NCBI GenBank assembly: GCA_900765465.1
Contig: CAAFRM010000290.1
Location: 1-5,582, forward strand
DNA from: an uncultured Prevotella sp.
GTDB lineage: Bacteria > Bacteroidota > Bacteroidia > Bacteroidales > Bacteroidaceae
Direction of reading: 5' to 3'
Length of the DNA stretch: 5,582 nt
The position numbers and the translations under genes are program-made. The notes under the pieces are model-generated. The model was not told the DNA's origin. It worked only from the letters and a program-made list of their open reading frames with translations, and did no database searches. Shown here in pieces: positions 4,472 to 5,582 of this stretch (the stretch's first letter is position 1; every line of letters starts with the position of its first letter).

Positions 4472-5378
4472 CTTCTTCATCATTATCCCACAATTTCTTT
4501 TCCTTGTCATTGCTGCCGATGCAAAGCTGGCGCAGATCGTAGTAGCTGCCGTTGTAGATATCGAAATCCACATAGCCCTTGATGCCCGGAAGCTTTCCTG
4601 CATCCGTATGCTGCCAGAACTTCCACTTGCCCTTGTACTGCACCTTATCTACATAATAATGCGCTATCCAGTAAGGATAGTCATCGAAAACGGGTGCGCT
4701 GAGATACTGCTCCTTAAACTTGTAATAGGTATAGATGATCGGTTTCACATGATACCTATCCTCTACGATATGCAGCCACGTGAGCACATCGCGCTGAAAA
4801 TCCTCTACACTCTTGTCATCGGGCTTATGCTCGATGTCGAGCACGGGCGGAAGATCGCCATCCGTAAGATGCACCTGCTCCAGAAAGTAATACGCCTGTT
4901 CGCGAGCCGTAGATTTATTGCTCCAGAAATGATACACGCCACGGATGAATCCATAATCGCGAGCCTGATTGAAGTTCTCGCGGAAATTCTCATCCAGGCG
5001 GCTGGAACCCTCGGTACTCTTGATGATGACAAAGCGCACAGGACAACCCTTGATCATCGCATTGTTGAGCTGCTCCCAGTCTATCTTGCCCTGATAATGA
5101 GAGATATCAATGCCATGAATCTCGTAGCCTTCAGGATACACCTCATCGCCATAGAGGGCACGCCATCTGAAACCGGTTGGACCGACGAAGAAATGATAGA
5201 ACAGGAAAACATACAGCACTACTACCGCCGTTCCACCAATCCACCATGCCAATCGGGGATAACGCTGAAAAGCAGAAGACGAACGCCTTCTGCCACCAGA
5301 GCCCCCACGCCGAGAAGAAGTCTTCCTTCTCGCCACAGTACCCTTTTTTTGTGAAGAAGCCGTTCGTCTTGTTGACAT
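4467..5378 (-). CDS. Membrane-anchored GH25 lysozyme (muramidase)
   Basis: 303 residues. Residues 1-43 are an Arg/Ser/Gly-rich cytoplasmic tail with 14 basic and no acidic residues. Residues 44-65 are one hydrophobic helix, which with the positive-inside rule places the remainder in the periplasm as a signal anchor. Residues 86-285 are a glycosyl hydrolase family 25 domain, which cleaves the MurNAc-GlcNAc bond of peptidoglycan: HGIDISHYQGKIDW (88-101, Asp91), VIIKSTEG (117-124), GVYHFW (147-152), PPVLDIE (177-183, the catalytic DxE with Asp181 and Glu183), YWIAHYY (236-242), and KFWQHTDAG followed by VDFDIYNG (270-277). All expected catalytic residues are present. The C-terminus is acidic (DNDEEE). 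It starts 22 bp after the pyrophosphate phosphofructokinase stop with no promoter or terminator between, so it is probably read through from that gene. Likely roles are cell-wall remodelling or turnover; a phage lysin is unlikely because of the anchor and neighbours. Confidence 0.93.
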   Translation of the reverse strand: MSTRRTASSQKKGTVARRKTSSRRGGSGGRRRSSSAFQRYPRLAWWIGGTAVVVLYVFLFYHFFVGPTGFRWRALYGDEVYPEGYEIHGIDISHYQGKIDWEQLNNAMIKGCPVRFVIIKSTEGSSRLDENFRENFNQARDYGFIRGVYHFWSNKSTAREQAYYFLEQVHLTDGDLPPVLDIEHKPDDKSVEDFQRDVLTWLHIVEDRYHVKPIIYTYYKFKEQYLSAPVFDDYPYWIAHYYVDKVQYKGKWKFWQHTDAGKLPGIKGYVDFDIYNGSYYDLRQLCIGSNDKEKKLWDNDEEE

Positions 5379-5400
5379 ATAATAATATGATTATTTCTTA

Positions 5401-5582
5401 TTACTTAGCCTGCTCCAACTGGAGAGTCTTTGTGGTCTGATCGCAAACCTCAGATGGACCCCAGTACTGGATAGGACCTGGATATACATAAGATGTCTCC
5501 TTAGCCCACTGCTCACGCTTAGAAGCGAAGAACTTGAATGGAGCACCGTCGAGCTCTACGAGAGCCTTGCGGATAACTGGCT
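5401..5582 (-). CDS. Pyrophosphate-fructose-6-phosphate 1-phosphotransferase, C-terminal 59 residues (partial)
   Basis: The minus strand is open from the window edge to TAA at 5401-5403, giving 59 complete codons. It includes ELDGAPFKFFASKREQWAKE, then YVYPGPIQYWGPSEVCDQTT and KTLQLEQAK at the end. The YPGPIQYWGPSEVCDQ block is the conserved tail of long-form pyrophosphate-dependent phosphofructokinases, as found in Bacteroidales. The enzyme reversibly phosphorylates fructose 6-phosphate with pyrophosphate in place of ATP in glycolysis, in the cytoplasm. The catalytic part lies beyond the window, so activity cannot be judged. Codon use (AAG, GCT, CAG, CTC) is restricted, as in highly expressed genes. 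The muramidase gene follows after 22 bp without a terminator, suggesting one transcript. Confidence 0.85.
   Translation of the reverse strand, partial: PVIRKALVELDGAPFKFFASKREQWAKETSYVYPGPIQYWGPSEVCDQTTKTLQLEQAK

Noticed and set aside
4437..5354. A 305-codon plus-strand ORF opposite the muramidase gene
   Set aside because: It mirrors the GH25 coding region almost exactly, begins inside the terminator, and shows no recognisable domain. The minus strand has all GH25 motifs.

Overview
The window looks like chromosomal DNA of a Bacteroidales bacterium, most likely Prevotella or Segatella (copri-like). The evidence is: Bacteroidetes-type promoter elements (TTTG, then TAnnTTTG); mostly A-rich leaders without Shine-Dalgarno sequences; a 30-residue protein of the Bacteroidales 'smalltalk' type; a C-terminus typical of long-form pyrophosphate-dependent phosphofructokinase; and moderate GC with AT-rich intergenic DNA. 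The genus is inferred from recognition only.

Layout. 1-161: non-coding, with a 15-16 bp hairpin and a 7-bp tandem repeat that places TAA in all three frames. 162-254 (+): the smalltalk-type micro-gene, followed by a factor-independent terminator at 328-366. 398-578: a minus-strand unit with a perfect-consensus promoter (547-578) and a strong terminator (398-432) and no credible ORF between them, read here as a candidate small RNA of about 140 nt. 651-2285 (-): an outer-membrane beta-barrel of the FadL/OmpP1 type, the downstream member of a two-gene unit. 2334-3332 (-): a secreted protein rich in Trp/Tyr and then in Gly/Ser/Asn, of unknown function, 48 bp upstream of the barrel gene. 3333-3523: a divergent promoter region. 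3524-4396 (+): prmA, ribosomal protein L11 methyltransferase. 4429-4471: a shared bidirectional terminator that contains the stop codon of the next gene. 4467-5378 (-): a membrane-anchored GH25 muramidase with an Arg-rich cytoplasmic tail. 5401-5582 (-): the 3' end of pyrophosphate-fructose-6-phosphate phosphotransferase, 22 bp upstream of the muramidase gene.

Working together. The low-complexity secreted protein and the barrel are probably co-transcribed and both act in the envelope; whether they interact is unknown. The muramidase gene has no promoter of its own that I can see and probably depends on read-through from the glycolytic gene. prmA is a stand-alone housekeeping gene. I see no CRISPR array, transposase, tRNA or rRNA. 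The least explained parts are the promoter-terminator unit at 398-578 and the aromatic-rich secreted protein.
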